From Actinomadura rifamycini DSM 43936 (GTDB lineage: Bacteria; Actinomycetota; Actinomycetes; Streptosporangiales; Streptosporangiaceae): a stretch of 64,000 nucleotides of DNA. The position numbers were made by a program, and so were the translations under genes. Location of the stretch: assembly GCF_000425065.1 (NCBI RefSeq), contig NZ_KE384301.1, forward strand, positions 409,145 to 473,144, in the 5' to 3' direction. Of this stretch, positions 52,283 to 61,270 are shown one piece after another. Position 1 is the first letter of the stretch, and each line of letters opens with the position of its first letter. The notes below the pieces were generated by a model. The model saw nothing but the letters and a program-made list of their open reading frames with translations, ran no database searches and was not told where the DNA came from.

Positions 52283-54240
52283 TCGCTGGTCCCTTCGATC
52301 ATGGCGAGGACGGCACCGGCCTCGACCTGCTGCCCGGCTCCGACGTTCAGCTCCGCCACCGTCCCGGCGGCGGGCGCGGCGATGCGGTGCTCCATCTTCA
52401 TCGCCTCCAGGACGACCAGGGCCTGCCCCTCGGCGACGCGCGCGCCCCGCTCGGTCTCGACCCGCACCACCGTTCCCGGCATCGGCGCGAGCAGCGACCC
52501 GGGGGCGATCTGGTCGCTCGGGTCGGCGAACCGCGGCACCGCCCGGAACGCGACCGGGCCGAACCGCGAGTCGACGAACACCTCGCCGTCCGCGGCCGCC
52601 ACCGCGAACGTCTCACGGAGCCCGCCGCGCTCGAGGACGACCTCGTGCGGGGCCGCCGACACCACGGACGTCCCCGGGAACGCCTCGCAGACCAGACCGT
52701 CCCGGCCCAGGTGGTAGTCGACGTCGATCGTCCCGCCGGGCCCCTCGAACGACCTGCGCTGCGGCCGCGACCGCACATTGCGCCACCCGGACGGCAGCCC
52801 GCCCTGCACCCGCGCCGACGCCCGCTCGGCCGCCGCGCCCGCGAGCGCGGCGGCCAGCGCCGACACCCGGACGGCCGCCGCGTCCGCGAGCGGCGCGGCC
52901 AGCACGTCCAAGCCGACCCGCTCCAGGTAGCCCGTGTCGGTGTCGCCCGCCAGGAACGCCCCGTCCTCCAGGATCCGGACGAGCAGGTCGCGGTTGGTCG
53001 TCAGGCCGTGGATCCGGGCGCCGCGGAGCGCCGCCGCCAGGCGCCGCGCCGCCGCGTCCCGCGACGGCCCCCACGCGATCAGCTTCGCCAGCATCGGGTC
53101 GTAGTGGACGCCGACCGCCGACCCGCTCTCCACGCCCGCGTCCAGCCGCAGCCCGTACGACGCGGGCACCGCGAACTCGGCGTCGACGCCCGGCACCTCG
53201 AACGTGCGCAGCACGCCGCCGGCCGGCCGCCAGTCCAGCGCCGGGTCCTCCGCGTACAGCCGCACCTCGATCGCGTGGCCGCGCGGCTCCGGCGGCGCCT
53301 CCGGCAGCCGGGCGCCCTCCGCGACGGCGAGCTGCCACCGGACCAGATCCACCCCGTACACGCACTCGGTCACCGGATGCTCGACCTGCAACCGGGTGTT
53401 GACCTCCAGGAAGTGGAACCCGCCGTCCGGTGCGAGCATGAACTCCACCGTCCCCGCCCCGACGTAGCCGATGGCCCGCGCCGCGTCGACCGCCGCACGG
53501 CACAGTTCGTCCCGCAGCCCGGGGCGGACCGCCGAGGAAGGCGCCTCCTCGACGATCTTCTGGTGGCGGCGCTGCACGGAGCATTCGCGCTCCCCGAGCG
53601 CCCACACCGTGCCGTGCGCGTCCGCGAGGATCTGCACCTCGATGTGGCGGGCGTGCTCCAGCAGCGGCTCGCAGAACACCGCCGGATCACCGAACGCCGA
53701 CTCGGCCTCGCGGCGCGCCGCGGCGACCGCGCCGTCCAGCTCCGCCCGCGCGCGGACCACCCGCATCCCGCGCCCGCCGCCGCCCGCGGACGCCTTCACC
53801 ATCAGCGGCAGATCGTCCTCGGTCACCCGGTCGGGGTCGAGCTCGGGCAGCACGGGGACACCCGCCGCCGCCATCAGCTTCTTCGCCTCGATCTTCGAGC
53901 CCATCGCCTCGATCGCCGCCGGCGGCGGCCCCACCCAGATCAGGCCCGCGGCCGCGACGGCCCGCGCGAACTCCGCGTTCTCCGACAGGAACCCGTACCC
54001 GGGGTGGACGGCGTCCGCCCCGGCGGCACGGGCCGCCTCGAGGACGCGCTCGGCGGACAGGTACGTGTCGGCGGGCGCCGCGCCGGGCAGCCGTCCGGCC
54101 ACGTCGGCCTCCCGCACGTGGGGCGCGTCCGCGTCGGCATCCGAGAACACCGCCACCGTACCGACGCCCAGGTCCCGGCAAGCGCGCATGACGCGGCGCG
54201 CGATCTCGCCCCGGTTGGCGACCAGCAACCTCTTGATCAT
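52279..54240 (-). CDS. Acyl-CoA carboxylase alpha subunit (biotin carboxylase, AtuF/AccA3-like)
   Basis: A 653-residue biotin-carboxylase/BCCP protein. Biotin-carboxylase domain about 1-450 with KASAGGGGRGMR, HIEVQILAD and EVNTRLQVEHPVTE; linker domain; BCCP at the end with the biotinylated Lys615 in LEAMKMEHR. It carboxylates biotin for the neighbouring transferase. ATG 54,240 is chosen; GTG 54,249 overlaps the upstream stop (GTGA) and is an alternative. Confidence 0.94.
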   Translation of the reverse strand: MIKRLLVANRGEIARRVMRACRDLGVGTVAVFSDADADAPHVREADVAGRLPGAAPADTYLSAERVLEAARAAGADAVHPGYGFLSENAEFARAVAAAGLIWVGPPPAAIEAMGSKIEAKKLMAAAGVPVLPELDPDRVTEDDLPLMVKASAGGGGRGMRVVRARAELDGAVAAARREAESAFGDPAVFCEPLLEHARHIEVQILADAHGTVWALGERECSVQRRHQKIVEEAPSSAVRPGLRDELCRAAVDAARAIGYVGAGTVEFMLAPDGGFHFLEVNTRLQVEHPVTECVYGVDLVRWQLAVAEGARLPEAPPEPRGHAIEVRLYAEDPALDWRPAGGVLRTFEVPGVDAEFAVPASYGLRLDAGVESGSAVGVHYDPMLAKLIAWGPSRDAAARRLAAALRGARIHGLTTNRDLLVRILEDGAFLAGDTDTGYLERVGLDVLAAPLADAAAVRVSALAAALAGAAAERASARVQGGLPSGWRNVRSRPQRRSFEGPGGTIDVDYHLGRDGLVCEAFPGTSVVSAAPHEVVLERGGLRETFAVAAADGEVFVDSRFGPVAFRAVPRFADPSDQIAPGSLLAPMPGTVVRVETERGARVAEGQALVVLEAMKMEHRIAAPAAGTVAELNVGAGQQVEAGAVLAMIEGTSE

Positions 54241-54245
54241 CACGC

Positions 54246-55838
54246 TCACATCCGGAAGACGCCGAAGCCGTCGGCTCCGCGCACGGGGGCGTTGTGGACG
54301 GCGGACAGGCACAGGCCGAGGACGGTCCGGGTGTCGCGCGGGTCGATCACCCCGTCGTCGTACAACCGGCCGGACAGGAAGAACGGCAGCGACTCCGCCT
54401 CGATCTGCGTCTCCACCATCTCCCGCATGGCCCGGTCCTGGTCCTCGTCGTAGACCTGGCCCCGCGCCTCCGCGGCCTGCCGCGCCACGATCGACAGCAC
54501 CCCCGCGAGCTGCTGCGGACCCATCACCGCCGACTTCGCGCTCGGCCACGTGAACAGGAACCGCGGATCGTACGCCCGGCCGCACATGCCGTAGTTCCCG
54601 GCGCCGTAGGACGCGCCCATCACGATCGAGATGTGCGGCACCTTGCTGTTCGACACCGCGTTGATCATCAGCGCGCCGTGCTTGATGATCCCGGCCTGCT
54701 CGTACTCCCTGCCGACCATGTACCCGGTCGTGTTGTGCAGGAAGATCAGCGGCGTGTCGGCCCGGTTCGCGAGCTGGATGAACTGGGCGGCCTTCTGCGC
54801 CTCGGCGCCGAACAGCACGCCCTGCGCGTTGGCGAGCACCCCGACCGGGTACCCGTGCACCCGCGTCCATCCGGTGACCAGGCTCGTCCCGTACAGCGGC
54901 TTGAACTCGTCGAACCGCGAGCCGTCCGCGATGCGGGCGATGACCTCGCGGGGGTCGAACGGGGTCTTCAGATCCTCCGGGACGATGCCCGCCAGTTCGT
55001 CCGCGCCGTACAGCGGCTCCTCGACGGCGCCCGGGGCGGGGCCCTGCCTGCGGTGGTTGAGCCCCTTGACGATCTGCCGGCCCAGCCGGAGCGCGTCCGG
55101 CTCGTCCACGGCCATGTAGTCGGCGAGCCCGGACGTCCGCGCGTGCATCTCCGCGCCGCCGAGCTCCTCGTCGTCGGCCTCCTCACCGGTCGCCATCTTC
55201 ACCAGCGGCGGTCCGCCGAGGAACACCTTCGCGCGCTCCTTCACCATGACGACGTGGTCGCACATCCCCGGGATGTACGCCCCGCCCGCGGTGGAGTTGC
55301 CGAACACCAGCGCGATCGTCGGGATCCCGGCCGCGGACAGCCGGGTGAGGTCCCGGAACATCCGGCCGCCGGGGATGAAGATCTCCTTCTGCGACGGCAG
55401 GTCCGCGCCGCCCGACTCCACCAGGTTGATCACCGGCAGCCGGTTCTCCAGCGCGATGTCGGACGCCCGGAAACTCTTCTTCACCGTCCACGGGTTGCTG
55501 GCGCCGCCCCGCACCGTGGGATCGTTCGCGACGATCATGCACTCGACGCCCTCGACCACGCCGATGCCGGTCACCACGCTGGCACCGACCGGGAAGTCGC
55601 TCCCCCACGCGGCGAGCGGGCTCAGTTCCAGGAACGGCGAGTCGCGGTCGAGCAGCAGCTCGATCCGTTCCCGCGCGAGCAGCTTCCCCCGCCGGCGGTG
55701 CCGCTCGACGTACTTCTCTCCCCCGCCCGCGAGCGCCTTCGCGTGCTCGGCGTCCAGTTCGGCCAGCTTCTCCAGCATCGCCGCCCGCCGCTCCCGGTAT
55801 TCGGGACCCCGCGTGTCGAGCGAACTCTTCAATCTCAC
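54246..55838 (-). CDS. Acyl-CoA carboxyltransferase beta subunit (MCC/AtuC-like)
   Basis: A 530-residue carboxyltransferase, the usual MCC-beta length. Motifs: RGKLLARERIELLLD, GGASNPWTVKKSFRASDIA, GGAYIPGMCDHVVMVK and YGAGNYGMCGRAYDPRF. It transfers CO2 to methylcrotonyl-CoA, geranyl-CoA or a similar branched enoyl-CoA; sequence alone does not choose. GTG start overlapping the upstream stop in GTGA (55,835-55,838). Confidence 0.94.
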   Translation of the reverse strand: MRLKSSLDTRGPEYRERRAAMLEKLAELDAEHAKALAGGGEKYVERHRRRGKLLARERIELLLDRDSPFLELSPLAAWGSDFPVGASVVTGIGVVEGVECMIVANDPTVRGGASNPWTVKKSFRASDIALENRLPVINLVESGGADLPSQKEIFIPGGRMFRDLTRLSAAGIPTIALVFGNSTAGGAYIPGMCDHVVMVKERAKVFLGGPPLVKMATGEEADDEELGGAEMHARTSGLADYMAVDEPDALRLGRQIVKGLNHRRQGPAPGAVEEPLYGADELAGIVPEDLKTPFDPREVIARIADGSRFDEFKPLYGTSLVTGWTRVHGYPVGVLANAQGVLFGAEAQKAAQFIQLANRADTPLIFLHNTTGYMVGREYEQAGIIKHGALMINAVSNSKVPHISIVMGASYGAGNYGMCGRAYDPRFLFTWPSAKSAVMGPQQLAGVLSIVARQAAEARGQVYDEDQDRAMREMVETQIEAESLPFFLSGRLYDDGVIDPRDTRTVLGLCLSAVHNAPVRGADGFGVFRM

Positions 55839-57547
55839 AGGACGGCCTCCGGGACGTCGACGAGGCAGGACCGCAGCCACTCCCCGAGGGCCTTGCCCTG
55901 GGGGTCGAACCGGGTCGAGGCGGACACGCCCTCCTGCAGCAGCCCTTCGACGACGAAGTTGACCGCGCGGAGGTTCGGCAGGACGTGACGCGTGACGGTG
56001 TGCGCCCGCGTCTCGGGCATGAGCTCGTGAAGCCGTTCGACGGTGAGGAAGGGCTCCAGCCACCGCCACTGGAGGTCCGTGCGGGCCCACACCCCGATGT
56101 TGGCGTCGCCGCCCTTGTCGCCGCTGCGGGCCCCGGCGACCCGCCCCAGCGGCGCCCGCACGGTCGCGCCGCCGACGGCGCCCTCGTCCCGTCGCACCGC
56201 CTCATCGGTGGGCAACGCCCGGGTGGCGGAAGGCCCTTCGATGGGAACGCGGGTGCCGTCCGGCAGGACCGCCACGTGCTCGATCTCCTCGTTGGGGACG
56301 AACGCGGGCGAGTACACCCCGTACGGGCTCCCCTTCCCCGGCGGGGACGTCATCGTGAACCCGGGATACCCGGCCAGTGCCATCTCCACGGCCGCGCCGC
56401 TGAACCCCCGCCCGACCTTCGCGGGATCGGGGTCGAGGACGGCGCAGCGCAGCAGCACGGTCGCCTCGCCCTGCGTGGCGGGGGCCGGCGCGGGGTTCCC
56501 GAGCAGCGTCCACTCGACCCGCGCCGGACGGTCCTCGCCGAAGGCCACGTCCATCTGCGCCTTCACGAAATCGGCCTTGGCCTCGATGTCCAGCCCGGTG
56601 AGCACGAACGTCATCTCGTTGCGGTGCCCCCCGAGGTGGTTGAGGCACACCTTGGTCGAGGGAGGCGGCGGCGCTCCCCGCACCCCGCTGATCGAGACAC
56701 GGTCGCGCCCGACGCCCCGCAACTCGATCGTGTCGAACCGCGTGGTCACGTCCGGTCCGGCGTAGTACGGGCCGCCGATCTCGTACAGCAGCTGGGCGGT
56801 GACGGTCTCGTCCGTGACGGCGCCGCCCGTCCCGTCGTGCTTGGTGATCACGCTGGAGCCGTCCGCGCCGATCTCGGCCAGCGGAAAACCCGGCGCCTTT
56901 ACGTTGTAGATTTCTTGGAAGAACGCGTAGTTCCCGCCCGTCGCCTGCGCTCCGCATTCGAGCACGTGCCCGGCGACGGTCGCGCCGGCGAGAGCGTCCC
57001 AGTCGTCGCGCGCCCACCCGAAGTGCGCCGCCGCGGGCCCGACGACGAGCGACGCGTCCGTCACCCGCCCGGTCACCACCACGTCCGCGCCGCCTCGCAG
57101 GCACTCGGCGATCCCCCACGCCCCCAGGTAGGCGTTCGCGGTGAGCGGCCGCCCGTGCCGGGCCGACGCCAGGCCGAGCTCGTCCACGCGCGCGAGCAGG
57201 TCGTCGCCCTCGACATGCGCGACCTCGACCGCCACGCCGAGCCGGTCGGCCAGCTCGCGCAGCTTCGCGGCCAGCCCCCGCGGATTCAGCCCGCCGGCAT
57301 TGGTAACGATCTTCGTCCCGCGCTCGGCGGCGAGCCCCAGGCACTCCTCCATCTGCCGCAGGAACGTCGTCGCGTATCCGGCGTCCGGGTCCTTCATCTT
57401 CCCGCGCCCCAGGATGAGCATCGTCAGCTCGGCGAGATAGTCGCCGGTGAGGACGTCGAGCGGCCCTCCCTCCAGCATCTCCCGCACGGCGGAGAAGCGG
57501 TCCCCGTAGAAGCCCGAGGCGTTACCGATCCGCAACGGTCGACTCAT
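55835..57547 (-). CDS. AtuA-like DUF1446 protein
   Basis: A 570-residue protein of the acyclic-terpene-utilisation AtuA family: RIGNASGFYGDRFSAVREML, TNAGGLNPRGL, GGADVVVTGRVTDASLVVGP and the C-terminal ARSGDKGGDANIGVWA. The biochemical role of AtuA is not established. First gene of the operon atuA-atuC-atuF-atuD. No AtuE hydratase or lyase is present. The ATG has a weak ribosome site, and the operator at 57,578 lies 31 bp upstream. Confidence 0.9.
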   Translation of the reverse strand: MSRPLRIGNASGFYGDRFSAVREMLEGGPLDVLTGDYLAELTMLILGRGKMKDPDAGYATTFLRQMEECLGLAAERGTKIVTNAGGLNPRGLAAKLRELADRLGVAVEVAHVEGDDLLARVDELGLASARHGRPLTANAYLGAWGIAECLRGGADVVVTGRVTDASLVVGPAAAHFGWARDDWDALAGATVAGHVLECGAQATGGNYAFFQEIYNVKAPGFPLAEIGADGSSVITKHDGTGGAVTDETVTAQLLYEIGGPYYAGPDVTTRFDTIELRGVGRDRVSISGVRGAPPPPSTKVCLNHLGGHRNEMTFVLTGLDIEAKADFVKAQMDVAFGEDRPARVEWTLLGNPAPAPATQGEATVLLRCAVLDPDPAKVGRGFSGAAVEMALAGYPGFTMTSPPGKGSPYGVYSPAFVPNEEIEHVAVLPDGTRVPIEGPSATRALPTDEAVRRDEGAVGGATVRAPLGRVAGARSGDKGGDANIGVWARTDLQWRWLEPFLTVERLHELMPETRAHTVTRHVLPNLRAVNFVVEGLLQEGVSASTRFDPQGKALGEWLRSCLVDVPEAVL

Positions 57548-57577
57548 GGCCAGCACCCTGCCACCCGTCCAAGAAAA

Positions 57578-57599
57578 AATCAATCACGCATGATTGTTT
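57578..57599. promoter_or_regulatory. Operator of the atu-like operon
   Basis: A 22-bp element, halves AATCAATCACG and CATGATTGTTT, lies 31 bp upstream of the DUF1446 start. Nineteen of 22 positions match the site at 61,200-61,221 in front of a TetR gene, so the two are likely bound by the same repressor. Confidence 0.78.
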
Positions 57600-57686
57600 C
57601 CCAATCCAGAAGACCCCAGCCCCGACGCCGAGCCCAGAGCACACGAAAACCAACACCATCACCAAGCCACAGCCCCAACACAGGAG

Positions 57687-57986
57687 TCAGAACGTGTTGC
57701 GGTGGGCCAGCCAGATGGTGAGCTCTCTTGCGATCTCACCGAGATCGGTGTTGACGCTCAGTGCATGCTCGCCGTGGCGTGGATCGCTGTATTCCACCTC
57801 GTAGCCCCCCTCCTCCAGCACGGACACCGAGGCGTACCAGGGCGCGCCGAGGTTTGCCGGGGTGATGGTGACGAAGGAGTTGCCGTCGTGGTCGAGATCT
57901 CTCAGCCGCATGAACAGGGAGTCTTCGGAAGGGTCGTCGACTTGATCACCGTTCTCGCTGTCGGCGATGTAGTAGTCGGCGCCCAT
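57687..57986 (-). CDS. Hypothetical protein, possibly immunity-like
   Basis: A 99-residue acidic protein starting after GGAGG. Text: ADYYIADSENGDQVDD, ITPANLGAPWYASVSVLEEGGYEVEY, ELTIWLAHRN. The alternating acidic strands and WYASV region recall small immunity proteins (Imm1-like) of actinomycetes, but this is a weak impression. No toxin partner is adjacent. It lies directly downstream of an IS remnant. Confidence 0.5.
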   Translation of the reverse strand: MGADYYIADSENGDQVDDPSEDSLFMRLRDLDHDGNSFVTITPANLGAPWYASVSVLEEGGYEVEYSDPRHGEHALSVNTDLGEIARELTIWLAHRNTF

Positions 57987-58084
57987 CGAGTTCCTCCGTT
58001 GCGCCGGTCGCCCTCCGAGGATCCACGGCCGCGCGGGCCCCTCACAACCATGGCCGCACTTGCGGGTACGGCCGAGACCTCCCC

Positions 58085-58220
58085 ATGGCAGGCTGACGGC
58101 CTCCGACAACGAGACGAACTAGGGCCCGTCGCCCCGCCGCCCGGGGGCGACGATGACCGCCAGGGGCCATGCCGCAGTTCGCAGGCCAGGTAGATCTTGG
58201 CCGTCAGCCCGCCACGCGAA
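58085..58220 (-). mobile_element. IS5-family transposase remnant
   Basis: On the minus strand the reading SRGGLTAKIYLACELRHGP continues after a +1 shift as PLAVIVAPGRRGDGP, stop (TAG where CAG is usual), FVSLSEAV. This matches the conserved block SRGGLTTKIHLA...PLAL-V-TPGQ-GD of IS5-type transposases. Frameshift and stop show it is dead. Terminal repeats were not found. Confidence 0.8.
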
Positions 58221-58236
58221 ACGGGAGGATGAGCCG

Positions 58237-58707
58237 ATGTTCGCGGCGGTTGAGGTGAGTCGGGTTCGAGCGCCCGGGATCTGGCGGCTGGCCTTCGATC
58301 AGGACTTGCTCCAGCGGTGGCCGGGGAAGCTGTTCGGCAGAGTTCGCGAGTTTGAAGAGCTGACCGTCTACGACTTGCACGAGGGGTTCGACGGGACGCC
58401 TCGCCCGGCGGCGGTGTTCCCGCGTCCCTGGCCCGACTCCGATGACGAGTCCGACGCGGTGGGCCCCGATCTGCGGTTCACCGTGTTCGGCGGCCGTGAC
58501 CGGGTGCGGGCGGTGGACCGGCGGGGGACGACGTTGTGGGAGGTGCCGTACAAGCTTTCGAGGTGGGGGCCCGAGCAGGAGTCTTGCGCGGTAACCGCCG
58601 ATGCCACGCGTGTCTGGACGCACGTCTACGGCCTCCCGGAAAGCCATCCCGCAGGCGAGGACGAGACCAGCTGGATGGTCATCGACGCGACGCTCATACC
58701 CTGCTGA
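58237..58707 (+). CDS. Hypothetical protein, probably truncated
   Basis: A 156-residue protein without a named domain: AFDQDLLQRWPGKLFG, LHEGFDGTPRPAAVFPRPWPDS, FTVFGGRDRVRAVDRRGTTLWEVPYKL, SWMVIDATLIPC. Related-looking actinomycete proteins continue past the V-I-D-A segment, so the abrupt end suggests loss of the C-terminal part. The start after GGGAGG or a closely following ATG is acceptable. Adjacent to the IS remnant. Confidence 0.5.
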   Translation: MFAAVEVSRVRAPGIWRLAFDQDLLQRWPGKLFGRVREFEELTVYDLHEGFDGTPRPAAVFPRPWPDSDDESDAVGPDLRFTVFGGRDRVRAVDRRGTTLWEVPYKLSRWGPEQESCAVTADATRVWTHVYGLPESHPAGEDETSWMVIDATLIPC

Positions 58708-59355
58708 GACTCGTCGCCGACCAGGCTTGGGCTCTGTTCCTTCACCGATGCTTCACACCGATGTGCGGTACCGGTTTTCGGATCCCGGACACCCGGCACC
58801 GCCCCGGCCCAGCCCCTGAGGCACCCAGCGCCGTTGCCCAAGCCGCGAGACGCCCACGGCCGGGCACGGCCCCTTGCCCCGCCCCCCGGGGCCGGCCCGA
58901 GGCACCGTCCTCCCTGGGCCCAGGGGGGACGGTGCCGGACCCGGCGCCCGGAGCATCAGCCACCGGGCACCGGGCACCGGGCACCTGTCATCCGGGGGCT
59001 GCCCCCATGGAACCGGCACCGAGAGAACCATCCCTAAGGGACCCGGCGCGAGGACCTGGCGCGAGGACTCGGCGCGAGGACCCAGGGCTGGGGAACGGCG
59101 CCCGGGAACGGCGTGACGGATCCCGCGGCTCAGCGAGTTGGCGGCCTGCGACGGTTCAGGGAGCGAAGGCGCCCGCGTTCGTTGAGCCAGCGACTCAAGT
59201 AACGCGCGAAACCGCGACGCAAGGAGGGCCGCATCGGAATGCTCGCCGTCACTGGTTCCCGATCAGCGCGGCCATCCTCGCCGCCTCCACGAATCCGCCG
59301 GTCCGGCCTCGCCTGCGGCTCCCCCTTCACCGCGGGGAGGAGGGGGCGCGCCCCT
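58708..59355. other. Repeat-rich intergenic region, no gene seen
   Basis: About 650 bp of GC-rich, low-complexity DNA. A 36-bp near-perfect palindrome (58,901-58,936; one mismatch) and tandem copies of GGCGCGAGGAC (59,045-59,085) and CACCGGG (58,970-58,985) are visible. No frame shows convincing coding character. It looks like eroded mobile or pseudogene DNA. Confidence 0.5.
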
Positions 59356-60156
59356 TCATAGATCCTCCAGCTCTTTGAGGATGGCGACCTGCGAGTCCTC
59401 GACGTTTAGCGCCCTGGATCTGATGCTTTCGAACAGCGTGCCGAGTTCGGCGATGTACCCGTGGTCGTCGACCAGGTGACCGCGTCCGCCCGCCGCCTCG
59501 ATGTAGCCGGCGTCGGACTCACTTGAGGAGAGGAGCGTGAACGAGCCCTCGGGGAGGACTTCGGCGTCCTCCGGCACCACGTGGACGTGAACGTGGGGCA
59601 GTTCCGCCACGCTCAGCAGATGTTCGAGTTGGCCTCGCATGACCGCGGGGCCGCCGAACGACCGGCGGAGCGCCGAGGCATCGATGAGCGCGACGATGAC
59701 GGGCGGATCCTCGCGCCGCAGGATCTCTGTTCTCTCCATTCGCGCCGCAAGCGATTGTTCGAGCTTGTCCGGATGCCTTCCCTTTCGCAGAATCGCTCGC
59801 GCGTACTCCTCCGTGTGGAACAGCCCGGTGATCGCGAAGTTCTTGTACAGCTTGACGATCGCGGCCTCGGACTCGGCCTCCACGAACTCGGAGAAGCCCG
59901 GCGGGATGCCGGCTTCCTCGATGACGCGAGGGTGGAGGGCTTCGAAGAACTGCTCCAGTCCGAAGATTTCGTCCAGGCCCCGGGCGAGCCTGCGCGTCGG
60001 GCGCCGGGCGCCGACCTCGATGCCACCGACCAGGCTGCTCGGGAGGTTGACCCGCGCTCCCAGTTCCGGCTGCGACCACCCCTTCTGCTCGCGGTACCGC
60101 TTGAGGTGGAAGGCGAAGAACGCGCGGAGGGACTCGGAGGGGTTCGGGGTAGGCAT
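59356..60156 (-). CDS. XRE regulator with DUF5753
   Basis: A 266-residue protein typical of filamentous actinomycetes. The HTH (LKRYREQKGWSQPELGARVNLPSSLVGGIEVGARRPT) is followed by DUF5753 (from about 85: FSEFVEAESEAA, GLFHTEEYARAIL, LEHLLSVAELPHVHVHVVP). Such genes usually pair with a DUF397 gene, which is not seen here. ATG 60,156 chosen; ATG 60,165 is also possible. Confidence 0.9.
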   Translation of the reverse strand: MPTPNPSESLRAFFAFHLKRYREQKGWSQPELGARVNLPSSLVGGIEVGARRPTRRLARGLDEIFGLEQFFEALHPRVIEEAGIPPGFSEFVEAESEAAIVKLYKNFAITGLFHTEEYARAILRKGRHPDKLEQSLAARMERTEILRREDPPVIVALIDASALRRSFGGPAVMRGQLEHLLSVAELPHVHVHVVPEDAEVLPEGSFTLLSSSESDAGYIEAAGGRGHLVDDHGYIAELGTLFESIRSRALNVEDSQVAILKELEDL

Positions 60157-60680
60157 GGCGACCATCCAATCTGCACGATGCCGCGCCACTCATCCAATGA
60201 CGCAGCGAGGTTGGCTCATAGCCGACAGTAGTCGCCGCAATGCGCGATGGAACCTCCGACCCCAAACTTTTTTCGAACAAGTTGATGATCATGAAATGGC
60301 ATGTCCACTTCCGTGCTCCTCCGCAGAGGAATGCATATAGGGCAAGGCAAATTCATCTTGCCTCGCCCCAGAGCGAATAGCCCCCGCGCGCCTGCAAGCC
60401 TAGGAGCGTCTGTAGGGCAGGTCCGATAGATCACGGGTCACCGAAGAACAGGACCCTCCACCGATGGGGTCGCCCTACAGGGAGGCTCTAGGGTGTGCCA
60501 CCGTGGCGAGCAGACAAGATCCGCCGCTTGGCGGTGGGCGGCGATGTACGGCTGACAGCACGAGCGCGTCATCGCTGCTGCGACACCGCTCGGTCCGCCA
60601 GACAAGGAGCCGGGTGAAGCAGGTCGGGCCGCCGACATATCGTTCGACATGGACCGCGGTGATCAGGGACGCTTCGCGCG
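60157..60680. other. Intergenic region, possible tiny ORF
   Basis: About 520 bp, less GC-rich than its surroundings. A 46-codon minus-strand frame (60,216-60,356, MNLPCPICIPL...CGDYCRL) precedes the XRE gene and could be a small Cys-containing protein, but coding evidence is weak. Nothing else was recognised. Confidence 0.3.
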
Positions 60681-61187
60681 ATGACAAGAATCGATGACAC
60701 ACCGTCCGCGTGGGACGAGCGCACCCAGCTCACCACGTTCCTTGACTACGCACGTGACACCGCCTGGGCCAAATGCGAAGGCGTCTCTGCGGAGAACGCA
60801 CGCAAGGCGCTCCTGCCGGGCTCACCGCTGATGACCATGTGCGGTGTGATCAACCACCTCCGCTGGGTCGAGTACCACTGGTTCCAAGTGATCTTTCTCG
60901 GCGAGGAGAACCGGGGCCCCTGGACCGAGGAGGACCCCGACCGCGAGATGCGTATCGCCGTCGACTTCCCGCTCACGCAGTTGCTCGGCGAGTACGCCGA
61001 GCAGAGTGCCCGCTACCGCGACCTGGTCGCCGGGAACGACCTGGACGAGCGGGCACAGCGAGCCGTCCGCAACGGCCTCCGCGTCGACCTGCGCTGGATC
61101 CTCCTCCACCTCACCGAGGAGACGGCCCGCCACAACGGCCATCTGGACATCCTGCGCGAGATGCTCGACGGCACGACCGGTGACTAG
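60681..61187 (+). CDS. DinB/DUF664 family protein
   Basis: A 168-residue DinB-fold protein. Metal-ligand His candidates are in GVINHLRWVEYHWFQ and LLHLTEETARHNGHLDILRE, the DUF664 signature. Relatives are mycothiol-dependent transferases of unknown substrate. It differs clearly from the DinB protein at 27,113. No strong ribosome site. Confidence 0.85.
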   Translation: MTRIDDTPSAWDERTQLTTFLDYARDTAWAKCEGVSAENARKALLPGSPLMTMCGVINHLRWVEYHWFQVIFLGEENRGPWTEEDPDREMRIAVDFPLTQLLGEYAEQSARYRDLVAGNDLDERAQRAVRNGLRVDLRWILLHLTEETARHNGHLDILREMLDGTTGD

Positions 61188-61199
61188 GCGCCGGGAAAG

Positions 61200-61221
61200 A
61201 ATCAAGCGCGCTTGATTGTTT
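61200..61221. promoter_or_regulatory. Operator of the TetR gene, shared with the atu-like operon
   Basis: The core AATCAAGCG/CGCTTGATT is a perfect 18-bp palindrome followed by GTTT. It lies 50 bp upstream of the TetR start. Same sense and 19/22 identity with the site at 57,578. Confidence 0.82.
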
Positions 61222-61270
61222 TCTCCTCCGGGCCTTTGATTGACTGGAGACCCGCCGAGTCGAGGAAGAG

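Noticed and set aside
58742..59330. Several short frames in the 58.7-59.3 kb gap
   Set aside because: Low-complexity Gly/Pro/Arg products from repeats; no conserved features.
60464..60702. Short frames on both strands before the DinB gene
   Set aside because: No ribosome site, no motif and mutually antisense.
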